A DNA stretch of 64,000 nucleotides from NCBI RefSeq assembly GCF_037975245.1, contig NC_092580.1, positions 5,614,501-5,678,500 on the forward strand, in the 5' to 3' direction. Shown one piece after another: positions 33,160-46,400 of this stretch. Both the position numbers and the translations under genes were made by a program. This stretch comes from Apostichopus japonicus. Taxonomy: Eukaryota; Echinodermata; Holothuroidea; Aspidochirotida; Stichopodidae. Under the pieces are notes generated by a model. It searched no databases. It was not told the DNA's origin and saw nothing but the letters and a program-made list of their open reading frames with translations. Positions within the stretch are counted from its first letter, which is position 1. Every line of letters begins with the position of its first letter.

Positions 33160-34114
33160 GTAAGATTCTTCTCCCCATATTTGCTGCAAATTATGTGATT
33201 TTGGATAATTAAAAAAAAAAAATTAAAATTGAAATACAATGTATTGTTACCGTAATGGAAAATAACATGATTTCCTTGATGACATTAAAGGGGAAATGAA
33301 CTTTCATAGGAGACATTTACATATTTTACATCTCATTACCCGACGAAATCCCTGCTGTATAGTAAATAAAATGCATGAATTAAATCAATGACAAGTTCAA
33401 GGGCTTTATTACTGACTGTTTACGACCCGTCTTCTAACTTTGTAAAAATAAGAAAATGTTGTTACAAAGTCAGTGATTTTTCCGACCTTATTTGCACTGT
33501 GACACAAATAGAGAATTTTAGATGTGGGAGGATATTTACAAGACAAAAGAACTGTCTGTTTGCCAACTTGTACATTTCTTGATCCTGTGAGGTGTTTCCT
33601 ATTTGAGAGTGTTGTGAGTAATAGCTCACTCTGATACAACTCCGTGTCATACACCTTCATTTCTCTCATAGAAAGTTTCTCCCCGTACAATCTACAAATT
33701 TCTTGTATTGTTCTATTACCTTCATGCATTCATCTAAGAGATAAAAAGATTTTTCAAAGGAAGAAGGAAGCTTCATTTTACCTCTTAAAAAGTGACCTCG
33801 AGTGACATTACAGGAAGTGAAACATACACAGGATGTTTTTCAAGTATCAAAAGCTTGAAGTCAAAGACTGCTAGCTTATCTCTTTCCTCACGAGTCTCCT
33901 CTGTACATGGTTTAAAGTGTAACATGGATACTTGCACTGGTTAATCCAAGTAGTTTTAAACAGCAGCACCATTTTTTTCTCCTTCCAATTGAAAGATTTA
34001 ACCATTTGATAGTACTGTATGAAAGTAGGCAGTGTTTCCTTTAGCCCAAGAGGTACAGTTACGTGACGAGAAAATTACACCATCATCGCAAATGTGTTTA
34101 TCAAATAGGTTATC

Positions 34115-34500
34115 TAGGTTCATGCTATGAAAGAAGGCTATATGTACTTGCCATGAGATGAGATATTAGGTCAATTGATGCTATGTATTTGAGCTATTAG
34201 GTATTATATTAGGTATATATTCTATGAAAGGAGGCTCACGTTGATACTATGAAATGAGGCTATATACAGTAGGTACATGATAAGGAGGGAGGCTATAGGT
34301 ACATGCTATGGAAGTAGGCTATAGATACATGCTGTGAAAGGAGGCTATAGGTACATATACTTAAAAGAGACTATATTGGTACATACTATTAAGTGAGGCT
34401 ATAGGTATATGCTATGAAATGAGGCTCTTAGGCACATGCTATATAGTGAGGCTTTAGGTATATATGCTATGAAAGGAGGCTATAGACATGTGACGTGAAA
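34115..34500. repeat. ~35-bp degenerate minisatellite
   Basis: Variants of 'aggctataggtacatgctatgaaa' recur about ten times, for example near 34125, 34230, 34285, 34310, 34340, 34395 and 34460, with indels between units. Confidence 0.8.
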
Positions 34501-35349
34501 GTTTTAAATGGTCCTTGACTCAGTGTTGATATTTGTTTAGAAGGTACTTCTACTTTTCCAAGGTTTGCAGCATCCATTATGACCCTAATACAACAAAATA
34601 TTGATATGGATATTGGTGGCAACTAGTGAGTGATGGTGGAAACATATCCAGCTATTTTAATAATGTCAGCAACATTTCTTCTGCTGTTTGCTACATTAAT
34701 GGATTCTGGCTACATTTTTCCACTGCTACAGGTGTGTGTCTTCATTGTGTACTGGTCTCCAATGTTATCAGAGCTATGAACAGTAGCTATGCATATTGCA
34801 TCAATTGTATAACTTGTAGAATTGTATTGTGCACAGAACAAAGCCTGTTAGTAAGAAACCGAAAATGACCATACATTTATGCAGGATTCTGATATAGAAA
34901 TTTACAATATAACAGTAAAAGTTACCAATTGTTATTAACTTTCTAGTTTACAAGGTAATGGGCAACAGGTACAGGAGAAATTTACCTTCTGTGTGCAATT
35001 AATTTCAAAAAAGATGTCCTTCCTGTGTAGACTTAAGCATTTGTTATCTTTGTACACCTAGATATTTATCTAGAACACATGCTCAGAAGAACTGTACTCT
35101 AACAGCCAGGTACCTGATATAATTAAATATGGATTTAGAAATTAGAATTGTTAGTGTTTGTTGGTACTCAACAGTTTATTATTTATCGTTATTCCTTTTT
35201 ATTTCAGTTTCGTCCGGGGCAAATTTTAAATTAGTATTTGGTATTAGTTCAATGAATATTCAGTATTTGTGTTTGAGACCATATTGAGTATTCGTGGTTT
35301 AAATATTAGCAGGGTTAAAATTGCAACATTGTGTCAGTCATTGTTTTAA

Positions 35350-35909
35350 AGGATAGGTTCAGGTGTTTGACATGTCTATTGTGTATGAAAGAGCACAAAA
35401 AGACAAAAAGAACAGTGAAGAAACTACCATGATAGCATGCTCTGTTAAGGAGATATGACACTTTGAAGATATCAAAATTTCTTTGAAAACGACTGGTGTA
35501 GAAAGACTTACTGTGAGGTTGTGATGTCGCATCCTCACTTCCTTAACATTTGTGAATATATTTCTTTAAAAATTATTTACATTTTTTAACACATTTGAAA
35601 ATAATATAATCAAAAATGTTTAACATCAAATACTTCCTTTGACAAATATGAGATCTCCTGACATATCTTTTGGTTGAAAGTCATGAAATCTCACAAAATA
35701 TTTAGAGAAAAAAACAAAGACTTTTCAGGAATGTGAGGATGTGATCACAGCTAGTCAGATTTCAGCAGTTTCTACACAATCTGATAAAACTTTACACTTG
35801 AATATCTCTTTAACCGAAAAAGATATTTGAACAGTTTTTTTCACCATTGTGTTTCTTTTATTGTCCTCTTTCATATAACATAAACATGTATGACAACTGA
35901 ACCAATCCT
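35350..35909. mobile_element. 560-bp TTAA-flanked MITE
   Basis: Ends aggataggttcagg and cctgaacc-like tgaaccaatcct are imperfect inverted copies, flanked by TTAA at 35346-35349 and 35910-35913. Inverted similarity continues inwards over about 200 bp: 'tgtatgaaagagcacaaaaag' pairs with 'ttattgtcctctttcatat', and 'gatgtcgcatcctcacttcc' pairs with 'aatgtgaggatgtgatcaca'. No coding frame. Its ends differ from the element at 23017, so it is another family. Confidence 0.75.
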
Positions 35910-38884
35910 TTAATGGTCATATCATGCTCACTATTGTTTGGAATTGATATCACAATGCCTCTTGTGACATTCATGTGAGTACTAGAACAAGATATAATGT
36001 GAAAGAGATTACTAAGAATAGGTCAAATTCTACTATGATGATGTATATGTACTGAAGTATCTGAAGGAAGCCACATTGAATATTTGAGTGGTTGTGCTGT
36101 TTCATGATCTGTGACACCTGTATAACTGTGTATTTCATTTCAAAATCTTGTGGTAGCTGAAAGAAGGGAAACTAGATGGACCTACCTATGGCCATCTCTT
36201 GTGGCCCTGTGATGAACACCCTGCAGCTGGTTGTGTTATGCAGTAGCTTGTATTCTGCATTACATTGAAGGAGCAGTATTTAATTTGCTTGCTCAGAATT
36301 ACTGTAACTTACCTGTCTCCCCTTCCCCCCCCCCCCATCACAGTACGGTGTCTAGAGTGAACCTTTTTAACACTGCACATCCTTATCCAACTGTTGCTCC
36401 TGATGGAACTATTGTAGTCAATTGACCAACCCCCCTCCCCCCCACCTCCAAAGGGAAAAAATGAAAACCCAAAGAACATTAAATATAGGTGTGGTGTGTT
36501 TCATGGAAAAGAAAGCTACAAGCAAGGTAGTAATGGAATAATTCCATGGAACTCTGGCAAATATGTAATGCAGACATGGATTATTATATTAGTATGAGTC
36601 ACATACAACCTTAACAAAAACAAAAACTTTCGAAAACAAAAAGTGCCAAAACTGGTTAGTATGTTAAATATTTTGTTTTGCATATCTATATATACCACCA
36701 CTCACTGCCTGATGTAGAAGTCTTGTGAAAGTTTTTGTGACCAATGTGAAATAGAGGCAAAGCTTCCTGTTATTGAGGTAGCTTTTGTTTACACTGTAAA
36801 TGTAAGCTTTGCCAGGTCATGCATGCAGTAGCACCCTTTAGGACTTATACTTCCTCTCCTTAATATGTTTTTGCTACCAATATACTATCAACAAACTGGA
36901 TTTTCCATGGAGCAGCATATATAGTAGTTCCCTGGTTAATACCCAAGTGAGGACCACGCAGCAGGTGCATGCAGAGACCATTCAGGACGAGACGACCTTT
37001 AGATTGATCAGCCAAGGTTATTGTTTTATACCATCACAACAACTAGTTGACAGGAATATCAACATTTGGAAGTAACTACTCCCCTCTTTATCAAAACAAA
37101 ACAAAAATAGATCAAAATAAAAATAATTGTCAAGTAGAAGGTTGTTGCAGGGTCGGCGTGCATTGCATGTACACAACACTCCACTTTCGACCAAATCTAT
37201 TGTAGAACGTGTTATTGGCAATGATTAGTACAATATCAGTATAAAGTTAAATGCTGGTATTCATCCCAGACAGTCAAAGGAGACACAAAACCCAACCATC
37301 ATCTTATAAATAGGATGGCGGTCTAATCTTTGTGATGATAAATTCCAGCTATTTAATATATCTTGCTCTATTAAGGCGATATCATGATTTAAAGGCATTG
37401 AAGACTTGCCCCAAACCGTGTGCGGCGCTCTGAAAAAGTTAACTTTCCGTTTCTTGCAAATGACATTTTCTTCTTGTCGCTACAAAATGCAGACAGTACG
37501 GTAATGAAATGTGATACCTTGTTATCTTTTATCTAGACCTGAGATGTCCACGCTGCTATGTACACTGTGTTGTGGGTATTGACCGTAGCTGTATGTATTG
37601 ACTGTACACTAGTGTCTAATTACCGACGGTAGCAAGCTGTGTGTGTATTTCCTGGGATCGATGGTGGTGTCTAACACTTCTGTAACACCTCATTCGAAAC
37701 TAGGTCAGATTACCGGCATGAGACGTTTCTTTGTGCGTGAGGCTTCACACCCTTTAAATTCCATTCTGGGAGCTGTCATTTAAAAAATCTGTGAAGTCAA
37801 ATAGTGTTGCTAGGATCAGAAATCTTTCATTTTTCTCTTTTTTTTCAAGGTAACAGCTAATGATATTGAGAGCAAATTCATCGTTAGGACACTATGTTTA
37901 AGATTTCAGCATTTGCACGACCCATCTCCTTTTTTACAGAAAATAAACATGTAACAAATAAGGAGATTAGGAACATGAGTTACGGATGCACATGTGGCTT
38001 GATGATGTCATAGTTAGACTTGTTCAAGTCTCCTACCCTGTGTTATCTCTATTATTAGTTATCTCTATGACATTGGACATAGTGAGTCACAATGACAGGC
38101 TATATCTTATTTGTCCATGACTCACCACTCAGTGACCCCCCTAGCTGATGCACCACTTGTTTATAATTTACAAGGGAGCTCCCTTCCCAGAAAATATTAA
38201 GACTAGAGTTTCACCTAACAAGTTGACATTGAAAAGTGGATTATTTTCTTCCAAGATAGATTAAAATATCATCCCTGTTTTTGCTGTTCCTTGCTTTCAG
38301 TTCTTTGTACTACTTCCAATGTAAGCAATGTTGTTAACATTTACAACCTCAAGGTGATGATCAGCAGTAATTGCTCCACCCAGAAACAAAAGACTGTTGA
38401 TATTGTTTGAGTATCAGCATTGATGCCAGTGCTCTGTCTCATGACCTGTTTTCCTGTGGTTAAGAGCACACCAGTCAAAACAACAGTCTCCACCAATTAA
38501 TGGTTATTACATTGTCAATGGCGTTTTGAGAAGTCCTTAATAGCTTCATCTGTAGAGTACTTGAGGTCAAACACTCAAGCTGAAATTTTTTTGGCCCATA
38601 GACAAAGAAAACACATTTACCAGATGTTTTGCTAGGAGACATGGAAGTCTGAGTAAAGCCTGTGAGATTTCGATCCTTGATCCTAAAGAATGAACATAAC
38701 ATATTAAAAACACAAACAAACAAAGAGTCTTTCAAAAACATTCTTTAGATTGTTTCTTCTTATGTCACATTTAATGTGCTGACAGGGATTTACATTTGAA
38801 TGTATTTTTAAACTTTTGTTTTTTTTGTCAAGAATGCTGAATTTCTATAATATTGTGATTTATTAAATTACCCATGTTGCGGAT

Positions 38885-39075
38885 TTGTTGATAGTAAATA
38901 GATTTGTTATGGTTACGAAGAATCACACCAAGTATATCAGCTCACATGATTGAGGGTGCTCTGCTAGAATATTGTTGATAGTAAACTAGATTTGTTATGA
39001 TATATGAAGAATAAAACCACGAATCTCAGTACATGACTGAGGGTAGAGGATGCTTAGCTTGCTCTCTTGTATACT
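38885..39075. repeat. Two-copy ~95-bp tandem duplication
   Basis: 'ttgttgatagtaaatagatttgttatg ... gattgagggtgctctgctagaatat' is followed by a diverged second copy ('tgttgatagtaaactagatttgttatg ... gactgagggtagaggatgctta'). Confidence 0.75.
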
Positions 39076-41794
39076 TGACGGTTGCCATTTTTATGAAATT
39101 CTAAAACAGATCCTGTTGTAAGGATATTCCAACTGAAGTGTCTTGTTTCTCAGCAGGATCGAGGAGGAATTTGGAAGTATTTCTTGTAAAATTGAAACGA
39201 TTTTGAAACGTTGGAAAATTTACAGAATTGTATCATGGGATGTTTCTTAATGTTGATCGTTAGTGGGCAAAAAAAATGATAAACAAGACGCAGAAACAAT
39301 GAAACTGACAAACGATGCAAAGTGTTGGCCCTATGTGATATCATACTTAGTTTGCAATATACATAAATTCAAGGTAGACTGAATCAATATCAGTATTTTA
39401 TATCTCATAAAAGTAACAAGCTATAAAGTTTGTAATTTTGAAAAAATGTGTTTTCTTCTGAATAAACTGTGTCATATACTTTTGAAACTCCCACCTTTCT
39501 TTCGCTTTCAAGAAACCAGTAGAATTAAGATTATTTTATAGCTGTATCAGTTTGTCTTTAATGGTGAATTAAGCCACTTTGGAAATTTATATAAAAGATA
39601 ATATTGATGCCTTGATCATGAAAGGAGCTCATTGGTGGTTTATTCTGTTGACTTTATGAAATCAAGAATGCTGTTATAGTTGTAAACAAGCATTAGACTA
39701 GATCAGTGCCCATGCAGCTACTGTGTATTTACTAATGTGTATTTACTACTGTACATCCTCGCTGCAGTGCTTGGTTTATAGTTGGTGCAGACCATGTGTA
39801 CTTCCTGAGTACTGACAGGTTTTACATCTAAAGGTAGTTGGAAGGAAATATCAAATGCAGGGGTCAGTGGGAACAGAAGAAATATCGTCAATGTCGGGTC
39901 CAGGTGGCTGGATCAGCCATTAACCTTGCTAACTTCAGAAGAAGAACCGAAACAAAGATATTGATTGAAAGTGTTACTGCAGCAGAATGCAGAATTTTGC
40001 AATAAAAATTCAGTACTTTCCCAGAGTAGTATAATCTATGATCTTCGACGATATCTTGAAATTTACAGGACTTGGTTTATCGTCAATTAACCAATGAATG
40101 AATGACTACCAAAAACAAATGTATGTTGAAACTCTGGTACTCTTCACAACTTCTGTAAAATTGTTGTAAACCTCATATTTTTTGGAATCTTTCAAACAGG
40201 GCTTTAAAGATGTTGCTTCTGTGAAAAACAAGTTTAATCCTAAATATGGTTTCACTTTATTGTACAAAATCTTTGTCTTAGCTCTTTTAGTTCAAAGATC
40301 AGTTACAATTATTAATTATTTCAAAGAAGTTATTTAAGTACAGCAATCATGTTTACCATAGCTTTTGAAAAGTCCTATACAGCTCATTTGACATTTCTGA
40401 AAATTTGTGACCATTCCAACATATTTAGCAATATTTCTGTCACTACATAATGCGTTTACTTTAAAAAAAATAATTTTGGCTCAATAAACATTAATTCCAA
40501 TATCTAATAAATATGTTAATATAAAAACTTTACTTGAACAGTAGTAATCTGATAAGCTGACTTTTTTGTGTGAGATGCAGCTTGGAGTAAACCTTCAGTT
40601 TTATCAATATGTTGATACTATAACATTCCACCCAGTATTCTGTGTGTCTAGCTTAGGCTTTCCTGATTGTACCTGCTTTTTGAACACATTGATTTTGAAT
40701 ACAGTACTAGGCTCCTTGCAATTTGTTTGAGACTGACATGAGACCTTCTTGCTTGCTTCCGGAAGGAACGGAGGGAGGGAGGAGGAGGAGTTGTAGGGAA
40801 TGTTTTAGATTTATTACTCTTTAAGAACTCGTTTTATTTACAGAGCAGCCCCTTTTTGTAAACTGGTAAAGACAGCTTCTTAGATCCTTTGTTGTAGCTT
40901 TTTGATAACTTTTGTAATGCTTTTTATCGTTCATTATTATCTTAATCTCATAAACTGTTATATTTCTTAACCTGTATTTTTGATGTTCTGTATATTGTAA
41001 TATTTTTATCCTATTTATAAATTTCTCTGTAAATTTATACTGGAATAATTAAAGAAATGAATGAAAAAAATGAATGTGTGGCCTATGAAATAGTTTACTT
41101 TGGTACTTGGTCCCTGGAAGTTAGGCCATTCCTGCATATGACTTGTGTTGGCTCTGTGTGGAGTAGGTCAAAGTGATTGACATTGCCAGGGAAGGAGGTC
41201 CTGGCTGTTTGTAGTTTCTGTTATTGGAAGATCATTATATGAGTCGTAATTGCTGATGTTTGTAACCTAGGAGGAAGTCAACTGTTCCTGTTGGTTATAT
41301 TGTCAACAGCAAAACGCTGGCCCGGATCCCATCTGTGGGATGAGTTGGGATAAATTTTGTGATTTAGAGTAAATCATTGGGCTGCATATATATGTTTGTC
41401 ACTGTTTCACTTTTGACCCCGTGGTCGATATTAGGACTATGGGTAGTAGGCTATATATGTCTTTGAGAAGATAAAAAAATATCCTGGTCTTTGACCACAT
41501 TTTAGTCTAGCTGAGAGATGAAGGTTTACTGTGCAGCAGAAAGGTACTACTGTGTAGTTAACTTTTTATAATATACTTGTTGAACTATGACCAGCCTCAC
41601 TACAGGGAATGATCAATCCAGTTTTGCATTGCAAAATGCTGTGCAAAGTATTAGTAAATTTACACAGAAAGTTCATGAACCAAAGTATTTTTTACAAAGG
41701 CAAACTTCAGAGCCTTGAAAACTGGTACACAAAATCTGAATACTAAATTATTTCCTACACTAAACTGACTGTTATATATAACAGTATATAACAG

Positions 41795-42067
41795 CAGGGA
41801 TTGTGCGGTAGTGTGATCCACACTCTGGGAGAGGGATCTCATGGGTGGGGTACCCCCTCCCCACTGGACAAATTTTGCATACATGAAGTATGCTTAGTTG
41901 GTGCTATTTTTCCTATTCTGTGCCAAGTATTCTCCCAGATTTTGGTTATGATAAAATTTGTTAAATTATCATCAAAAAAGTGCCGGGCGGAAATGTTTAA
42001 AATACTGTTTGTGCTGGGCGGCATTCAGAACTGCTGGGCGCAGCCGCCCAGTGTGAGCACATCCCTG
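41795..42067. mobile_element. Small 273-bp MITE
   Basis: Starts cagggattgtgc and ends gcacatccctg, an imperfect inverted repeat. The same six bases taacag touch both ends (41789-41794 and 42068-42073). The interior contains 'gggtaccccctcccc' and 'ctgggcgcagccgcccag'. hAT-type ends are likely, although the duplication is shorter than 8. Confidence 0.65.
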
Positions 42068-42084
42068 TAACAGTTTATAACATG

Positions 42085-42165
42085 ATATATATAATTCGCT
42101 ATAACTATATAACTATAACACTATAACTATATATTAAACTATAACACTATATATAGTGACGACAC
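42085..42165. repeat. ctata-type AT microsatellite
   Basis: Repeated 'ctataactata' and 'acactatata' words. Confidence 0.8.
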
Positions 42166-42403
42166 TTAAGCCACCTACACTGAAAGAGGAACCGTTAGTG
42201 TGATTACTTTTATACTAAACAACACACAGTTTGTATAATACATCAGGTATAGCTCTATCAAAACAGGCAGGCTAGGAGGACAGAATCATATAATAAACAA
42301 GTTTGCCAAATTAAAACAATCAATCCATCCTGGGTAAACTTTGCACATATAATTATGTCAAAATTGGGTTTATAGGTCCCTCCCAACAAATTGTGTGATG
42401 ATT

Positions 42404-42408
42404 CCCAT
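42404..42408. repeat. Target-site duplication of the Gmr1-like element
   Basis: CCCAT abuts the left LTR and is repeated at 48848-48852 after the right LTR. Confidence 0.9.
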
Positions 42409-42830
42409 TGTTGTGAAGTCTATAAGTAAGGATAGGAAAGCTGCTTATGTCCTAGGGATAGCTTAAGGGGATTACAAAGCTGGGATTACTTAGACATGTA
42501 AAGACTTGCTAATAGGATTAAAGGATAGAGCTAGAGATGAGGAGAGGGGTTACGGGCAGTTGGACTGTGGCTTTTGTAAGGTGAGGAGCCAAGGTATTAG
42601 GAGAGGAGAAAAGGAGAGAAGCGTAAGGGAGTGTGGGAAGATAGCGAGGATAGTGTTGCAAGGAAGCAGAGGTTGTTTAGGTTGAGTTAAGCAGAGGTTG
42701 AATTGATATAGTGAATTGTGAAAGGAAGCAGTGGAGTTATGTGGAGATACTGTATGTGGAGTTTGAAAAATAAAGGAAGAAAAGCAACGAATGACACTGT
42801 GTTGAACTTATTACCCCACACTACGTAACA
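42409..42830 (+). repeat. Gmr1-like 5' LTR
   Basis: 422 bp, starting TG and ending CA. An AATAAA at 42769-42774 may serve as the polyadenylation signal. The element's leader follows with tggtggcagcgg at 42831, which starts with the TGG expected of a primer-binding site; the tRNA was not identified. Confidence 0.93.
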
Positions 42831-43446
42831 TGGTGGCAGCGGTTTAAAAGAAGAAATACCTCGGTGTTTGCCCACTACCATTGTGATAAATCCGCTACCA
42901 GCAAAAAGTCAATGAGACTCAAAAAGATATATATATATATCGTTTACTAATGTGTTAGTCATGCAGACGATTGTTTATTCAAAAGAAATTATGTAACACA
43001 GGAATCTTGGGCGAAATGGATGGATGGTCATCGTTTCAGGAACATCTAAAGAAGCAAGATCCCGAGGGTATGTAACAACATCATACAACCGCATAGTGGT
43101 GGAGCTTATTGTACGACGGAGATTATTCAACGCCCAATTATGGAAGCGGAGTTGTCCATGTAAAAACACGCTGTTACATAAACATGCATTTGCGTTTATC
43201 AAGGTGGAAGAAGTCATTGTTTGGTGGCAGAGAAGAAGGAGAAACCAAAATATAGAAAACAGACAGCAACCAACTGTGAGAGCTGAGTAACTTGTATGGA
43301 GTCATTTTTGAGGAGTTCTTCTTGGACACTTTCTGGCTGAAACTGCGGTGGAGAATCTGAAAGAGGTCACACATACATTAAGGTTGTAAATTGTTGTATA
43401 TTTATTTATAATTGCTATTTTCATATTCTCCATTTAAGGGTGCATC

Positions 43447-46400
43447 ATGTATAATTTAAGATCAGAGAAAAATGAAGTGAAAATGAACACAACAGATAAA
43501 AAGGAAGACGAAACTTGTCCACCAGGGATACCTGAAGGTCTTCCAAAAGAAATGTGGATTGACTACTTACTAGAGATGCGTAAGGTAGAAGCACAAATTG
43601 AAATAGAAAAGTCCAAACAAGATCATGAACTGAACAAGGCTAAAGTAGAGGCAGATAAAGAAGTAAAACTAAAGCAACTTCAGATAGAGAACGAAACTGC
43701 CAAAGTTCAAGCGAACCCAACTTCAGTGGCAAGTGGTGAAAGTGTAAATTTGATGAAGGTGCCTCGTCTGCATGAAAATGAAGATGTCGATGTATATCTT
43801 AGAGGTTTTGAAATGTTAGCAGAAACAAACAAGTGGGATAAATCACAGTGGGCAATATTTTTGATCCCAAATTTATCTGGTAAGGCTAAGGAAGCCTATG
43901 TGAACCTCCCTATAACAGAGTCTCAGAATTATGATACGATAAAAGCTGCCATACTAGCCAAATACCATGTAAATGCAGAAACTTACAGAGTCAAATTTAG
44001 AAACACCACAAAAAGAAGAGATCAAACTGTGTCAGGGTGGGTTAATGACTTGAATCACCATTTAAATGGTTGGATAAGATTCTCAGATGTAGAAGAAAAG
44101 GATGTTGAAGCTGTAAAAGAACTATTAGTTGTCGAGCAAGCAATTAGTTGCCTCCCTACTGATTTAGGCATCCACCTGAGGGATAGGCAAATTAAGACCA
44201 GTAAAGATCTGGCCCATGAGGCAGACAGATATATAATAAACAGAGGTGGGGATGAATATTGGAGTCAAGTAGCAAAATGGGAGAGGCAAAGATACGGAAG
44301 GGGACTCCAAAGAGAGGGACCACAGTTAAATGCCAATGCCACTGCATTCAAACCCAGTATAGTTTGTTTCAAATGTGGTAAGGCAGGTCACATTAGCAAA
44401 TTTTGTAGACAAGAGGCAGCATTAACAGAAGTCTCTAGGAGATGCTTTACTTGTGGCCAGACAGGCCATCTTTGTAATGCTTGTCCTCAAAGGGCCCCAA
44501 GCCAGGACACTAGGCACAGAGATGCAGATTCAAGAAGAGTTTATAATTGTGCACCAGATCAGGTAGACGATGTAGCTGCCATTAGGCTAGAAAAGTGCAT
44601 GCTGGATGGTAAGGTAGAAGGCCAAAACATAAAGATTCTAAGAGACTCAGCATGCACGCAATCTGCCATAAAAGCGGATTTAGTCCCGGGTAGATGCTAT
44701 CTAAATGGTAAATGGATAACAGTATCAGGTGTGGGAGGGACAGTTGAAGTCCCATTGGCCGAAGTGGAACTAAACTGTGAGCTGATAACTGGCAAAGTAA
44801 GAGTAGCTGTTATTGAAGGTTTGCAGAAAGATTTTCTTCTTGGTCATGATTTAGATTCTCATTGTGGGGAAGCCATTAGAAGAGACATCTGTGTATTAAC
44901 CAGAGCTCAAGCACGGAATGAAGTAGAAGAGTTTAAACAGGGTGAAAGAGAACTAAGAGAGTATGTTGAGCAACGGTCAAAAGAACATGTTGACAAGGTA
45001 AAAGATAAAATAGAAGAAACAAATGAGATGGAACAAGGAGAAAAACCGGTTGCCTTAGAACCTGTCAGTGCTGGGATAACCAAAATAGTTTCAATTAATA
45101 AGGAAAGGCTAATAGCTATGCAAAACTCAGATGCCTCTCTACAAGGGATAAGAGATAGGATAGTTCAGTCAGAAGAAGTAGGCACGCATAGAGTTTGCTT
45201 CTTTACCAAAGATGGGTTATTACTGAGGAAGTGGCAAAGAGCCCAGAATAAAGGCCCTGAGGGTGACTTAGATAAGGTACAAGTAACGGAACAGATTGTA
45301 GTACCAAAGGAATGTAGAAAAGATATTCTTGAAATGGCGCATGATAACGCAGGACACATGGGAGTTACTAAAACGAAGGATAGAGTGTTAATGCATTTCT
45401 ATTGGCCGGGAATCTTTCAAGACATATCACATTACTGTAGAACATGTAAAGTATGTCAGAAATTGGATAAAGGCAAACAAATTCGCAAGTATCCATTACT
45501 ACCCATGCCAATTATTGATACACCTTTCCAACGTATAGGTATAGACATAGTTGGCCCAATGATAAGGACTAGGAAAAGGAATATGTACCTGCTCACCATT
45601 GTGGATTATGCCACCAGGTATCCTGAGGCTATCCCCTTGTCCAACATCAGAGCAGAAACAGTTGTGGATGCCCTGATACAGGTTTTCGCTAGGATAGGTT
45701 TACCCAGGGAAATTGTTCATGACCAAGGGACAAACTTCATGTCGAAGGTTATGAAATCGATTTGCAGTAGACTCAATATTACCCAAATCGCAACCTCAGC
45801 GAGGCACCAACAAACAAATGGTATGACAGAACGTTTTCATGGTACTCTCAAAAACATGATGAGGTCCTTGACGGAGGATCAAATGAAACATTGGGATGAG
45901 TACATACCTTCATTTTTATTCGCTTACAGGGAAGTCCCATGTGCTACCACAGGATATGCTCCCTTTGAATTGCTGTATGGTAGAAAAATTAGAGGTCCAC
46001 TGAGCATTCTTAAAGATATGTGGGTATCATCTGATAGTGATCCTAATGATGTGGTAACACACTTGCTGAGTATGCGCAAACGCATCCCGAAACTATTGCA
46101 AGATGCTAATGAGAACACAAGGAAAAGCCAAAAGAAAATGAAAAAGAATTATGACAAGAATGCCACCCCCAGGGAATTTAAGGCAGGTGAAAGGGTATTG
46201 GTATTTCTTCCAGAGGGGCCTTCAAAGTTTGACAACAAGTGGCAGGGACCGTATGTTGTGAAAAGACGGATAAATCGGGTGAATTATGAAATTGAGTTGC
46301 CTGATAAATGTAAGTCTAAGAGGGTTGTACATGTTAACTTGTGCAAAATTTGGTATAACAGAGAGCAAGAAACCCAAATCTCTAAATGTGTATATGTAAC

